A stretch of DNA of 64,000 nt from Candidatus Zhuqueibacterota bacterium (GTDB lineage Bacteria; Zhuqueibacterota; Zhuqueibacteria; Oceanimicrobiales; Oceanimicrobiaceae), in contig JAJDAF010000050.1 in assembly GCA_029261995.1 (NCBI GenBank), positions 62,001 through 126,000 on the forward strand. The letters are read 5' to 3'. The position numbers and the translations under genes are program-made. Shown piece by piece: positions 43,701-52,292 of this stretch (positions within the stretch are counted from its first letter, which is position 1; each line of letters starts with the position of its first letter). The notes below the pieces were generated by a model. It searched no databases and was not told the DNA's origin. It worked only from the letters and a program-made list of their open reading frames with translations.

Positions 43701-44183
43701 CAAGTCAATACGCAAATTCTTCTGAGCCGTAACCAGGAAGAGCGGGTTTTCAAGTCGCCGGCGCGTGAGGACCGCGATGTCCGAAAAAACAGGGCAGAGG
43801 TTGATCTCGTTTTCCGTCCCCGCAGAAAATGGGAATTGGCCCTGAAAACCGTGGCAAATCTCAGCAAGGATGTGTTGTCCGAGCCCGAAACGCGGGCCAC
43901 TCTGGTCTCGCTAGCGCCGAGGGTCAATTATTCGTTGAGCAGCAAAGGACGCGTCCGCGCCGAGATTGACTGGACAAGAGTTGCTCTGGCTCCGAAAGGC
44001 CGGCTGATCCCGTTCGAGCTAACCGACGGCAGTCGTAGCGGCACCACCTTTCGTTGGAATCTTGGTCTCGACTACCGGGTTTCGCAGAATGTTCAGGCCT
44101 CCGTTTCCTATTTTGGCAGAAGCGAGCCTGACCGGCCACAAACTCAGCATATCGCCAAAGTTGAAATGCGTGCTTTTTTTTAG
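40743..44183 (+). CDS. Large predicted outer-membrane beta-barrel protein
   Basis: 1146 residues. Signal peptide (TTG start, RRPKSKFLFWLAFAILIPT to VGQ), a beta-sandwich with LRLRRGQDYEIDHISGVFRIKR, a region GSIIRGVSVGSSQGLQVDSGLRLQVAGKL, and then long runs of alternating strand patterns ending in Phe-Phe, the C-terminal aromatic signal of outer-membrane barrels. Many segments contain a YEVDY-like or GDGNGDY turn. No known enzyme motif. It resembles uncharacterised OMPs of deep FCB lineages; SprA-like translocon parts share the QDYEIDYISG pattern, but the full length is far shorter than SprA. It overlaps nothing and is followed ten bases later by a BamA/TamA-like gene, so a barrel-assembly or translocation role is possible. 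Confidence 0.7.
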   Translation: MRRPKSKFLFWLAFAILIPTMLVGQSAPQSHALFTLTSKTILVAFDGRQTQHALPDSFIVPASENVFAGRLRLRRGQDYEIDHISGVFRIKRDLLAGTELQISYRFFPFNLRKSYLHRRLVMAPTEEVLPDSGRSPPHPTPVQASTDSPGTNLRRSGSIIRGVSVGSSQGLQVDSGLRLQVAGKLTENVEVLASLTDQNTPIQPEGNTQTLQEIDKVFVQITAPRLRATLGDFSLDLVGTSLTNYSRKLEGVMAEGSFDGGEFKVSAAVSRGQFTTNQFAGQEGNQGPYQLRAETGNINIIVLAGTEKVWLDGELLARGENNDYVIEYGNGQITFTRNRLITADSRIVVDFQSSEESFQRNYLAAQGRARLLNEKLEVTTTFVQESDDKDSPLTVPLSDEALAVLQAAGDSLAIVPGDTLVGPGRGNYTKDSTGVFIYVGDESGEYNVRFSFFGAGLGGYRNIGLGRFEYVGDGNGDYRPFILLPKAAQQQVFGVRLSSEPFSRLKLDGEVAINRFDSNLYSDKNDSENTGNAYAVGVSLQPTGLRISGKDFGQLQLSGRLRRKSSNYRDIDRTNVAEFNRVWNLDDGNLPATENIADVQAQYRPWQGVSVRGGLGRLDRSSDLRSNRWEAQAQVKRTHLPELDYFVESIDRDEQANKSTSNWLRQRGHVRAGLWRFTPTFEYEGEVRKDSQADSNRVGFRFDAYTAGLQFAPWKSLVAGASYKLRDDDDRQGGTFLPKSRARTQALSLLLKNWHAINLTASYTHRNREFSDPTAQDTRTDLADLRLAYHPKNRGVRGSIFYQISNTQMARQEEVFVEVDEGDGNFRFNDELNEFEPDPFGRFVRRLFTTKDFVPVVQLRLRGDLRLNGKQFFNKGKPSRSHRPGRAERLLSPFSSETFFRLDERSTEEDVNRIYLLDSGVFQNDSTTIFGSTEFRQDVHLWQNSRKFSVRYRFRGRSELNNQFVGGGQKRVVSEHQIRVIRKLWGQVNTQILLSRNQEERVFKSPAREDRDVRKNRAEVDLVFRPRRKWELALKTVANLSKDVLSEPETRATLVSLAPRVNYSLSSKGRVRAEIDWTRVALAPKGRLIPFELTDGSRSGTTFRWNLGLDYRVSQNVQASVSYFGRSEPDRPQTQHIAKVEMRAFF

Positions 44184-44193
44184 GAAAAGCCTT

Positions 44194-45951
44194 TTGAAAC
44201 ACAACGACCATAGAGTTCTTCTTTGTTCTGTTTTGCTCGCATGCAACGTGCTTGGCCTGCAGGCACAAAGTCAGCGTACCGGCGCCACCATTCGACGGGT
44301 CAGCATCGTCGGGGCGGCTACCGTCGGCGCTGGACAAGTGCGCGACTGGCTGGCTCTCAAGGGAACCCGTTTCGACATGAAATTGATTGAAGAACGCAGT
44401 TTGCTGGCTTTGCGGCGTTTGCAGGATCGCGGATTGATTTTCGCGCAATTTGATTCTGTGCAGCACAGTTATTCGCCTGACTCCTCCGCGGTTGAGCTTA
44501 CTTTTTTTCTGGAAGAGGGGGCTCGACCGCAAGTTGGTGAGTTTCGAATTATCGGACTTGACAGCCTGGGCGGCCAACCACCGCTTAAATTTCGAACCCG
44601 GATCGGCCAGCATTTTGACAGCGCCAACCTGGAGTCTGACATAGAATTACTGCTGCGAGCCTTCGAATCTTCCGGGTATCCGTTCTGCGCGATTCAGGTT
44701 AAACGGCTGGAATTTACAGGCGAAGGCCTGGCTGTGGAGCTTGAAGTAAGTCCCGGGCCGAAGGTCGTGGTCGGAGAAATCGAAGTGGTTGGCAACCAGC
44801 AAACCCGGGAGCGCGTCGTGTTGCGGGAGTTGCCGTTCCGCGCGGGAGCGCTTTACAATGAAAGCCAGGTGAGGAAAATCAGGCCCGCTCTGCTCAAACT
44901 GGGATTTTTTAAGTGGGTCAATCCACCGCGTATCGAGATGCGGGAAGATGGCTTGGGGCGTCTTGTCATTGAGGTGGCCGAGGGCAACCAGAATCGATTT
45001 GACGGCATCCTTGGCTACAACCCGGCATCCGCCGCAACCGACGCCTTTGTCTCGGGCTTGCTGGACATCCGGCTTGGAAACCTTTTCGGAACCGGCCGCC
45101 AGGCTGCCGCGCATTGGGAACGGCGCACGAAAGAAACGCAGGCGTTCCGAGTTCTGTACACCGAACCATGGATCGGCGGTCAGCCTGTAAGTGGCTCCTT
45201 TGGCTTTCGCCAGCTGATTCAGGATACGAGTTATGTTGAACGGGAAATTGAACTCAACGCGGAGTTGCGGCTGAATCAGCGCCTATTCTTGTCGGCCGGG
45301 GTTTCCAGCAGAAGTATCTCACCCGACTCTTTGGGCGCGCTGCGCCTCGGCGTCGTTCCCAGCACCTCGTTCGATTTGCGAACCGGCTTCACATTTGACA
45401 CGGTGGACGAACCGCTCAACCCCAGCCGCGGTGTGAAGTACCAGACCTCCTTCCAATGGAGTCGGAAGAATATTGAAGGCATTTCGGGCGACGCCACTTT
45501 TAATCAGAAACGCATATCCATTGATTTTGAACATTATTTTTCTCTTTTTCGATGGCAGGTGGTGGCGATTGCCCTGCATGGCCGCGAGATCACAACGGGA
45601 GAAGATGTTGTGTCGCTGGTTGACCAGTACCGCTTTGGGGGCACACGGACCCTGCGCGGCTACCGTGAGGAACAGTTCCGCGGTTCCCGCATCGCGTGGT
45701 CAAACATGGAGTACCGCTTTCTCCTTGGCCCGCGGTCTCGCTTTTTCGCGTTTTTTGATGTCGGATATTTCTTTCGCGAGCAGCGCCATTCGGAATTGGG
45801 CAAGCAAGTTGTGGATAGCGCAAAATTAGGATATGGTGTCGGCCTGCGACTGCAAACCCGACTCGGCCTGGTTGGCATTGACTACGGGCTCGGGGAAGGG
45901 GACAGTTTTTCAAACGGAAAGGTACATATAGGATTGACCAATGAGTTTTAG
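44194..45951 (+). CDS. BamA/TamA-family outer-membrane protein
   Basis: 585 residues: signal peptide (KHNDHRVLLCSVLLA to LQAQ), three POTRA-like domains (about 28-270, with GEIEVVGNQQTRERVVLRELPF the third) and a C-terminal 16-strand surface-antigen (Omp85) barrel with the L6 marker as RFGGTRTLRGY and the final residues [10 protein letters not shown] ending in Phe. Two or three POTRAs and the length of 585 suit TamA or a short BamA. The TTG at 44194 has AGGA eight bases upstream and gives the right signal peptide; an upstream ATG would extend through the previous gene. Its ORF stop overlaps the UbiA start by eleven bases. Confidence 0.86.
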   Translation: MKHNDHRVLLCSVLLACNVLGLQAQSQRTGATIRRVSIVGAATVGAGQVRDWLALKGTRFDMKLIEERSLLALRRLQDRGLIFAQFDSVQHSYSPDSSAVELTFFLEEGARPQVGEFRIIGLDSLGGQPPLKFRTRIGQHFDSANLESDIELLLRAFESSGYPFCAIQVKRLEFTGEGLAVELEVSPGPKVVVGEIEVVGNQQTRERVVLRELPFRAGALYNESQVRKIRPALLKLGFFKWVNPPRIEMREDGLGRLVIEVAEGNQNRFDGILGYNPASAATDAFVSGLLDIRLGNLFGTGRQAAAHWERRTKETQAFRVLYTEPWIGGQPVSGSFGFRQLIQDTSYVEREIELNAELRLNQRLFLSAGVSSRSISPDSLGALRLGVVPSTSFDLRTGFTFDTVDEPLNPSRGVKYQTSFQWSRKNIEGISGDATFNQKRISIDFEHYFSLFRWQVVAIALHGREITTGEDVVSLVDQYRFGGTRTLRGYREEQFRGSRIAWSNMEYRFLLGPRSRFFAFFDVGYFFREQRHSELGKQVVDSAKLGYGVGLRLQTRLGLVGIDYGLGEGDSFSNGKVHIGLTNEF

Positions 45952-46786
45952 TTTGTCCGCCGGCTTTCGACTCATTCGTCCGGTCAATGTTCTGGTTGGC
46001 GCTGCCTCGGTTTTCGTGGGGGCATTTGTCACCGGCGCGCTCCGGCCACCTGGAGCGATTGTTCTGGCCTGTATTTCCGGGGCGCTTATTATGGCAGGCG
46101 GCAACGTCATCAATGACTACTGTGACATTGAGATCGACCGTGTCAATAAGGCCGACCGGCCGCTGCCGTCAGGGCGAATATCGCCAGGACACGCCTTGAG
46201 ATTGTCAATAATTTTATTTGTTTTAGGCATATTTTTTAGTATATTTATTAATTCGGCCGCGTTGCTGATCGCAATTTTCGTAGCGTTAGGCCTTGTTTTT
46301 TATAGCTTCCGTTTAAAGCGTACCTTGCTGGCCGGCAATATCGCCGTGAGTCTGTTTTCAGCGCTTGCTTTCTTGTACGGAAGCCTCGCCGTCGATCGAT
46401 GGCAGCAGGCTCTTATCCCGGCAGGCTTTGCATTCCTGTTCCACTTGGGAAGGGAAATCGTAAAAGATGTGCAGGACCAGGCTGCGGATCTGACTGGCGC
46501 CGCCACGACGCTGCCGATTCGATTTGGAACCCGCACTGCCCTGGCAGTTGCTTCAGGCGTTTTCAGCTTGCTCATTCTTGCGACTCTGGTTCCCTATTGC
46601 ATGTCAATGTATGATGATTTGTATTTGCCAGTTGTGTTGGTCGGGGTGGATTTGGTTATTGTAATTATGCTCTATTTGATGTGGACAAACCCCTCCCCTG
46701 AGTCCCTTGGACGCGTCTCAAATATACTAAAAGCCGACATGGTGGTTGGGTTGCTGGCGCTTTATCTTGGCATTCCCAAGGCCTAG
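45941..46786 (+). CDS. UbiA-family prenyltransferase (GGGP-type)
   Basis: 281-residue membrane enzyme with nine helices. Motif 1 NDYCDIEID at 58-66 and motif 2 in [21 protein letters not shown] near 176 bind Mg-diphosphate. Both together with the ADRPLPSG segment point to the geranylgeranylglycerol-phosphate geranylgeranyltransferase-like branch of UbiA rather than quinone or heme enzymes, a group seen in archaea and in several bacterial FCB lineages. What the acceptor is here is open. The ATG overlaps the OMP stop; a dtd gene follows after five bases. Confidence 0.82.
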   Translation: MSFSLSAGFRLIRPVNVLVGAASVFVGAFVTGALRPPGAIVLACISGALIMAGGNVINDYCDIEIDRVNKADRPLPSGRISPGHALRLSIILFVLGIFFSIFINSAALLIAIFVALGLVFYSFRLKRTLLAGNIAVSLFSALAFLYGSLAVDRWQQALIPAGFAFLFHLGREIVKDVQDQAADLTGAATTLPIRFGTRTALAVASGVFSLLILATLVPYCMSMYDDLYLPVVLVGVDLVIVIMLYLMWTNPSPESLGRVSNILKADMVVGLLALYLGIPKA

Positions 46787-46791
46787 CCTTT

Positions 46792-47238
46792 ATGAGAGCC
46801 CTGGTGCAACGCGTCTCGAGCGGGTCTGTTTCAGTTGATGGAGAACTCAAAGGGGAAATTGGTCGCGGGCTAGTTATCTTGCTTGGAATCACCACAGTGG
46901 ACACCATTTCCGACGCCCATTTTCTTGCCGAAAAATGCGCTAACCTCCGAATTTTTGCTGATGCTAATGGCAAGTTCAACTTGTCCTGCATTGAAGTCGG
47001 CGGCAGTGCTCTTGTCGTCTCACAGTTCACACTGTATGGAGACACGCGAAAAGGCCGTCGGCCAAGTTTTATTGATGCCGCCCGCCCGGAGATCTCTGAG
47101 CCGTTGTATGAAGCGTTTAAGACATCGTTGAGTGACATCGGACTGCCTGTAGAAAGCGGTGTGTTCGGCGCCGCAATGGATGTCGAGATTCACAATGACG
47201 GGCCGGTCACGCTTATGGTCGAAAGTAAGACAAAGTGA
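46792..47238 (+). CDS. dtd: D-aminoacyl-tRNA deacylase
   Basis: Removes D-amino acids (and Gly from tRNA-Ala) from mischarged tRNA; 148 residues. SQFTLYGD and NDGPVT (family pattern SQFTLYA and NxGPVT with its cis Gly-Pro) are in place, with [17 protein letters not shown] at the start. The stop overlaps the maf GTG. Confidence 0.95.
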   Translation: MRALVQRVSSGSVSVDGELKGEIGRGLVILLGITTVDTISDAHFLAEKCANLRIFADANGKFNLSCIEVGGSALVVSQFTLYGDTRKGRRPSFIDAARPEISEPLYEAFKTSLSDIGLPVESGVFGAAMDVEIHNDGPVTLMVESKTK

Positions 47239-47855
47239 ATTTGAATCAACTTCTGAAGCTTGATGACAGGCCTATCATCCTGGCGTCAGGCTCCCCGCGA
47301 CGGGCATCCCTGTTTGAATTGATGGGCCTGCAATTTGAAGTACAGGTGAGCGACGTGGACGAGAACAGCGAAGAATATTTGGTGCCGGAAGTTCATGTGT
47401 TAGAACTTTCATACAAGAAAGCCTCGAAAGTTGCCGAAGTAAGCAACGACGGGCTGATTGTCGGCGCGGACACAATCGTCGTGCTCGATGATGAGACCCT
47501 CGGCAAACCAAGCGACAGGAAGGATGCCCACAAGATACTGCGCCGCCTCAGTTCGCGGACGCACGCCGTTTACACCGGTTATACCATTATCGAAAAGCCC
47601 TCCGGCCGTTCAACAAGCGAGTATGCAAGAACCGAGGTGACTTTTCGGGAGTTGACTGACATCGAAATCGAAGCATATATTGCCACGGGCAGCCCCATGG
47701 ATAAGGCTGGCGCCTATGGCATTCAGGACCACGGGGCGCTTTTTGTGACGAAGGTCGAAGGCTGTTTTTACAACGTCATGGGATTCCCCATCACCAGCTT
47801 CTACCAGACCCTGACAAGATTCCTAGGCGGCGCAGCGCGGGCCGCAGGGGCTTAG
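47235..47855 (+). CDS. maf: Maf-family nucleoside triphosphate pyrophosphatase
   Basis: 206 residues. [12 protein letters not shown] at 17-28 and [16 protein letters not shown], plus the [11 protein letters not shown] and [12 protein letters not shown] blocks of the house-cleaning dTTP/UTP pyrophosphatase family. The GTG start overlaps the dtd stop (GTGA). A RodZ-like gene follows after four bases. Confidence 0.93.
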   Translation: MNLNQLLKLDDRPIILASGSPRRASLFELMGLQFEVQVSDVDENSEEYLVPEVHVLELSYKKASKVAEVSNDGLIVGADTIVVLDDETLGKPSDRKDAHKILRRLSSRTHAVYTGYTIIEKPSGRSTSEYARTEVTFRELTDIEIEAYIATGSPMDKAGAYGIQDHGALFVTKVEGCFYNVMGFPITSFYQTLTRFLGGAARAAGA

Positions 47856-47859
47856 TTTT

Positions 47860-48627
47860 ATGGAAGACATCGGCGCACAACTCCGGCAGACCCGAAAGCG
47901 GCAAGAAAAATCGCTCGAGGAAGTCCACGAAGAAACTCGGGTGAGCATTGAACACCTGCGGCTTCTGGAACAAAATGACTTCAGCTTTCTCCCGCAGACA
48001 TACGTAAAATCTTTTCTGAAGACGTACGCGACCTACCTCGGACTCGATGCCGACTCTCTGATTGTTGCCTATCTGGAACAAGACCCGTCCAGAGAGCCAG
48101 AAACAGAAGTAGAAACCGAGACCACCGGAGAGGCCAAACCTCTTGGCGATCAGCCTGTCGTTGCTGGCCGGAGCAGAGGCCGGCATGTCTATGCTTTACC
48201 CATGCGCCAGTTTGTTGAGTGGGCTCTGGGCGCGGGTTTTCTGGTTCTGCTTGCCGGATTTGTTTTTCTCTACGTCGAGTTCCGTTCGCAAATTTATGCC
48301 GCCCCTCCGGACCGGTTGACCTATCGGGAGACTCCTCCGCTACTGGATCTGGCTGAGATATCTTTGCAGTCGGCCAGGGGTCCGGACGAAATTTCCGCTC
48401 CGCTTCAGCTCAAGATTGTGCCTCTCGACCACCTGTGGCTGCAATTGAGTGTGGACGGCGATACAACACAACAGGCCATGCACCCTGGCGCAAACCGGTC
48501 CTGGCTGGCCCGGGACAGGTTCGACCTACGCATCGGGCAGTTGGCCAGGAACGACGGCACAGACACGCAACCGGCAGCAGCGAGACAGTTGGTTGAATTG
48601 ACTCTGACCAAAGACGACACCAAATGA
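47860..48627 (+). CDS. RodZ-like helix-turn-helix membrane protein
   Basis: 255 residues. An Xre-type HTH near the start (IGAQLRQTRKRQEKSLEEVHEETRVSIEHLRLLEQND, residues 3-40) with the RodZ-typical QTYVKSFLKTYATYLGLD tail, a single membrane helix (about 113-140) and a periplasmic beta-domain (about 165-255, DUF4115-like). RodZ links MreB to the wall machinery in rod-shaped cells; members outside model species keep this fold. Overlaps the next gene by four bases (ATGA). Confidence 0.85.
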   Translation: MEDIGAQLRQTRKRQEKSLEEVHEETRVSIEHLRLLEQNDFSFLPQTYVKSFLKTYATYLGLDADSLIVAYLEQDPSREPETEVETETTGEAKPLGDQPVVAGRSRGRHVYALPMRQFVEWALGAGFLVLLAGFVFLYVEFRSQIYAAPPDRLTYRETPPLLDLAEISLQSARGPDEISAPLQLKIVPLDHLWLQLSVDGDTTQQAMHPGANRSWLARDRFDLRIGQLARNDGTDTQPAAARQLVELTLTKDDTK

Positions 48628-50024
48628 ACGACGGGATAAAAAGCGTCTACCTGATTGCAATTTGCGGCACCGGGATGACCGCCCTGGCAGGCTTGTTGAA
48701 GGAAAAGGGCTACGCAGTGTCCGGCTCTGACATGAACGTCTATCCGCCGATGAGCACCTTTCTTGCGGAAAGCGGCATTTCCGTTCATAGCGGCTACGAC
48801 GAGGCGCATCTCGACCCCGCGCCGGACTTGGTGGTTATTGGAAACTCAATGTCTCGCGGCAACCCTGAAGTGGAGGCCGTCCTCGACCGCAAGCTTAATT
48901 ATATTTCATTGCCGTTTGCCCTGCGGGAGTTTTTTATCCGCAGCAGTTACTCCTGCGTCGTCGCTGGTACTCACGGGAAGACTACGACCAGTTCCTTGCT
49001 GGCCTGGGTGCTGGAGAGTGCGGGCCGCGACCCCGGTTTCTTTATTGGCGGTATTCCTGAGAATTTTGGGAGAGGATTCAAAGTCGGCGATGGCAAATAT
49101 TTTGTTTCTGAGGGCGACGAGTACGACTCCGCATTCTTTGACAAAGGGTCCAAATTTCTGCACTATTTGCCTGACCTCGTCATTCTCAACAACATTGAAT
49201 TCGACCACGCAGATATCTTTGGTTCTCTCGACGAAATCAAGGTTGCTTTTCGCAGATTGATCAACCAGATCCCGCGCAGTGGCCATTTGGTTTCCTGCTG
49301 GGATGATCCAATCGTGCGCGAGCTCAGCCAGAATACGTTTTCCGGCCTCACAACGTTCGGACTTGCCGATGGCGCCACATGGCGTGCTCGAAGTCTGAGC
49401 TACACCGAAACCGGAATGGAATTCGACGTGCTGCAGGGCCCTGATGTGTTTGCCAGAGTCAGGCCGCAACTGCACGGCGAGCATATGGTCAGGAATTGTC
49501 TTGCAGTCACCGCTTCCTGCGCAGCCATGGGGTTGACAGCGGATGAGATACGGCAGGGCTTGCAATCATTCAAGAACGTCAGACGGCGTATGCAGTTCAA
49601 AGGCGAAGTCAACGGCGCCAAAGTCTTTGATGATTTTGCCCATCATCCGACAGAAATCAAGGCAACTCTCGATGCGGTCAGAGCGCGATACCCGGACGCT
49701 CGCATCTTTGCTTTGTTCGAGCCGAGGACAGCAACCAGCAAACGCCGGATTTTCGAGACTCAGTTTGTGGAGGCGCTCTCTGTCGCAGACCACGTGGTGC
49801 TGACGCCACTCTACGCAGAGGAGAAGGTTCCTCAGAATGAGCGCCTGCCACTCCAGCAGGTGGTTGTCGAAATAGAACAAAAAGGCGTACCCTGCAAGGT
49901 GCTTCTTGCTGATGACGACATGTTGAGATATCTAAGAGAACAGATTGCGCCCGGCGACGTTGTTGTTTTTATGAGCAACGGTGATTTCAACCAGATTCCG
50001 CTAAAAATCTTAAACATTACATAA
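48624..50024 (+). CDS. mpl: UDP-N-acetylmuramate:tripeptide ligase Mpl
   Basis: Recycles the murein tripeptide L-Ala-gamma-D-Glu-meso-DAP onto UDP-MurNAc; 466 residues. The three Mur-ligase domains are visible: N-terminal CGTGMTALAGLLKEKGYAVSGSD, ATP site GTHGKTTT at 115-122 and a C-terminal domain with DDFAHHPTEIKATLDA. The long linker NIEFDHADIFGSLDEI and the STRAVS spacing are typical for Mpl rather than MurC, which the gene could otherwise be. It follows the RodZ-like gene and precedes an R3H gene. Confidence 0.9.
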   Translation: MNDGIKSVYLIAICGTGMTALAGLLKEKGYAVSGSDMNVYPPMSTFLAESGISVHSGYDEAHLDPAPDLVVIGNSMSRGNPEVEAVLDRKLNYISLPFALREFFIRSSYSCVVAGTHGKTTTSSLLAWVLESAGRDPGFFIGGIPENFGRGFKVGDGKYFVSEGDEYDSAFFDKGSKFLHYLPDLVILNNIEFDHADIFGSLDEIKVAFRRLINQIPRSGHLVSCWDDPIVRELSQNTFSGLTTFGLADGATWRARSLSYTETGMEFDVLQGPDVFARVRPQLHGEHMVRNCLAVTASCAAMGLTADEIRQGLQSFKNVRRRMQFKGEVNGAKVFDDFAHHPTEIKATLDAVRARYPDARIFALFEPRTATSKRRIFETQFVEALSVADHVVLTPLYAEEKVPQNERLPLQQVVVEIEQKGVPCKVLLADDDMLRYLREQIAPGDVVVFMSNGDFNQIPLKILNIT

Positions 50025-50040
50025 ATTACTGGAAGAAGCT

Positions 50041-50541
50041 ATGAGAGATGACAGAAACAGAAGACCCGACTCGCGCGCGAGAAGAGGAGGCCCGGACCGC
50101 CGGCCAATGGAAAGCGACCGGAACATCCGGAAAATGATTTCAGACATGGAAGAGAGGCTGATGGATGCGATCAAGCCGGAGTCAGCAAACGGTCTCAATT
50201 CGTTCGAGAGAAAACTGGTTCATCGCCATTTTGACCACAGCACATCCTATCAAACCCGAACTTATCGCAATGGTGATAAATTCACGCTTTGCGTTTATCC
50301 CGTGGCTAATATTGAAAAGATGGCCCGAGACAAAGCTCAGGAAGCACTGGACTCTGGAAAGACAATTGATTTGCTGCCAATGGGCAGCTATGAACGTTAC
50401 ATTGTGCACAACGCCCTGAAGGACTTTGGCGGGGTCGATACCACCAGTGACGGGGAAGGCAAGGAGCGGCACGTCCAAATTGTCTCGAAGAGATTCGGGC
50501 GTGGTCTGAAGAAAATCGCGAAGAGAATCAGACTCTTCTAA
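50041..50541 (+). CDS. R3H-domain RNA/ssDNA-binding protein (Jag/KhpB-like)
   Basis: 166 residues. A basic, arginine-rich start (MRDDRNRRPDSRARRGG), then a compact domain and the R3H motif in ERYIVHNALKDFGGVDTTSDGEGKERHVQI (the Arg-x3-His is RYIVH). In Jag/KhpB the R3H domain binds RNA; here the KH domain seems reduced or absent. Ends in a basic KRFGRGLKKIAKRIRLF. It follows mpl by 16 bases and is the last gene before the locus turns to the minus strand. Confidence 0.8.
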   Translation: MRDDRNRRPDSRARRGGPDRRPMESDRNIRKMISDMEERLMDAIKPESANGLNSFERKLVHRHFDHSTSYQTRTYRNGDKFTLCVYPVANIEKMARDKAQEALDSGKTIDLLPMGSYERYIVHNALKDFGGVDTTSDGEGKERHVQIVSKRFGRGLKKIAKRIRLF

Positions 50542-50547
50542 ATCTAA

Positions 50548-50564
50548 TGCCCGGTTGAAGGGCA
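50548..50564 (+). terminator. Weak stem in the convergent gap
   Basis: TGCCC-seven bases-GGGCA between the R3H gene (plus) and the PHP gene (minus). Five base pairs and no T-run, so at best a weak terminator. Confidence 0.25.
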
Positions 50565-50580
50565 AGCTTGGGCAGACGGG

Positions 50581-52215
50581 CTATTCCGTATCCAGCAGCC
50601 AGATTGGATTGGTATAGCATTTGAACTGCCGGGTCCCTTTCGAAGAATGCAACTCAGCACGAATATAGCTTTTGTGCGGTGATCTCGGACTGAAGCTATA
50701 TTCGGCCTTGTGTGACTCAGCGTCGTCAAACAAACTTTCGTGAAACAGCACTCGCTCGCTCTCCGTGTCGAAATCGCCAAGGTAAACCGTCATTGAGGTA
50801 AGTCCGCCATATTCCGGCGACGAGAGACTGGTGCACGTTACCTGGAACCGCTGTCCCGCAAGTTGGTCACCCGGCCGGCCGAGTTGCTCACTATCGTTCA
50901 TCACCCTCAAATCAAGAAAAGGTCCATCCGTCACGACCATGTTGCCGCGTTTCATAGCCATCAGCAGGTCGTCCAGCGTGGGTCTTCCGGGGAGGAAAAC
51001 TGCCGTCCGCACTTTGCCGAACAGATGGTGACCGTTCTCACGCATGGTCAGAAACGGGAAGCCGATTTGTCGAAAACGAGCAAAGTTGCCATGGGCATCG
51101 TTGCCGCCGCAGATGAACAAACGCCTGCCTTGCAGCAAAAGCGCCACCCAACAGCGAATGCCTTCCTGCAAGCCTTCTTCAGTTCCATTCCAGACCTGCA
51201 GACCGTGCAGACGGCTATCGTCGAAATCGGGCATCTCCCACTGGCCACGCCTGACAAACAGTCTCTGCAACAGCGGTGGTCGAACTGCGGGGTGTGCGGC
51301 AAAAGCCGCGGAGTTTGAATTGCTGCGTTCGAGGACTTCTCCGATTGAGGTGGTCGGCTGGGTCTGAAACCACTTTTCGGCGCTATCTCCATCCCCGTAG
51401 AGGAACTCGGGATTGTTCAAGACCAGAAAATGGACGTTGCGGTTTTTGTGGTTGCCAACCGACACTTCCTCGCCAGGGATGATCACAAAACTGAGATCCT
51501 CGGCGTTGAGCGCGGAGGCCTCTTGCCAAAGGCAGCGCCACTTGCGCAGCTCCGGGTCCTTCTTCAGAAAATTTCCGGGGACGTCGTCAAGATCGTATGA
51601 GTGGTCGGTGGCGCAGAAAAAAGTCAGACCGAGCGCCTGCGCCAGGGTTCTTGTTGGCCTGAGCGGGGCGCCGAACTCAACCTGATCTTCTGTGTAATCT
51701 GTGTGGCAGTGAATTTCTCCGAAATGCCAGCCGTCCGCCCCGGGCAAAGTCCGGGCGGCCAGGTGCACTGCAAGCGGCGCGTGACTGGTGTGCCTGTAAT
51801 TGTCGATCTTGACCTGGCGTTCTTCTCCCTTGCGCGTGAAGGTTATCAGAATGTCAAGCTGTACGTCACCCGTGATTTGCGACGGACGTGGCACGGCAAA
51901 CACCCGTGACCAGATTCGCTGCTCTACGACTTGCGCGCGCAAATCTACCGTTCGAAGTGTCTCTCCTCCCGGCCACATCAACCGAGACGAAAGCTGCTTC
52001 AGAACAATGGGGTAGCGGTCCCCATCCTTGACCATCAGCATGACCGGGATATCCTGGCCGGGCTCGATACGGTGTGGCGCGTCAGCGATGATTTCGGGTT
52101 CATCATTCTTGAGGCGACTGTAGATGCCCCTGAATGAATAGTGAATTTCAGCGTAGAGCAACACGAGTGTCGCCAACATGGTCGAGACACCGTCACCAAA
52201 ATTTGAAAAAGTCAC
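50581..52215 (-). CDS. PHP-type metal-dependent hydrolase (CehA/McbA-like)
   Basis: 544 residues. The PHP block GEIHCHTDYTEDQVEFGAPLRPT, then FCATDHSYDLDD, and a last metal histidine in CGGNDAHGNFAR. N-terminal TMLATLVLLYAE may be a membrane helix, and a domain of about 100 residues precedes the PHP core. The family includes carbaryl hydrolases, phosphoesterases and unknown enzymes, so the substrate cannot be given. The GTG at 52215 was used; an ATG lies at 52179. It is the last gene of the minus-strand run, 77 bases from the GT2 gene. Confidence 0.75.
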   Translation of the reverse strand: MTFSNFGDGVSTMLATLVLLYAEIHYSFRGIYSRLKNDEPEIIADAPHRIEPGQDIPVMLMVKDGDRYPIVLKQLSSRLMWPGGETLRTVDLRAQVVEQRIWSRVFAVPRPSQITGDVQLDILITFTRKGEERQVKIDNYRHTSHAPLAVHLAARTLPGADGWHFGEIHCHTDYTEDQVEFGAPLRPTRTLAQALGLTFFCATDHSYDLDDVPGNFLKKDPELRKWRCLWQEASALNAEDLSFVIIPGEEVSVGNHKNRNVHFLVLNNPEFLYGDGDSAEKWFQTQPTTSIGEVLERSNSNSAAFAAHPAVRPPLLQRLFVRRGQWEMPDFDDSRLHGLQVWNGTEEGLQEGIRCWVALLLQGRRLFICGGNDAHGNFARFRQIGFPFLTMRENGHHLFGKVRTAVFLPGRPTLDDLLMAMKRGNMVVTDGPFLDLRVMNDSEQLGRPGDQLAGQRFQVTCTSLSSPEYGGLTSMTVYLGDFDTESERVLFHESLFDDAESHKAEYSFSPRSPHKSYIRAELHSSKGTRQFKCYTNPIWLLDTE

Positions 52216-52292
52216 TGCGAAGATGCTTAGAAAAATATGCCCCTCCTTTTCATCCTGCCTGGTCGCTCAGAGCGTGCTTTTGTCCGGTGATG

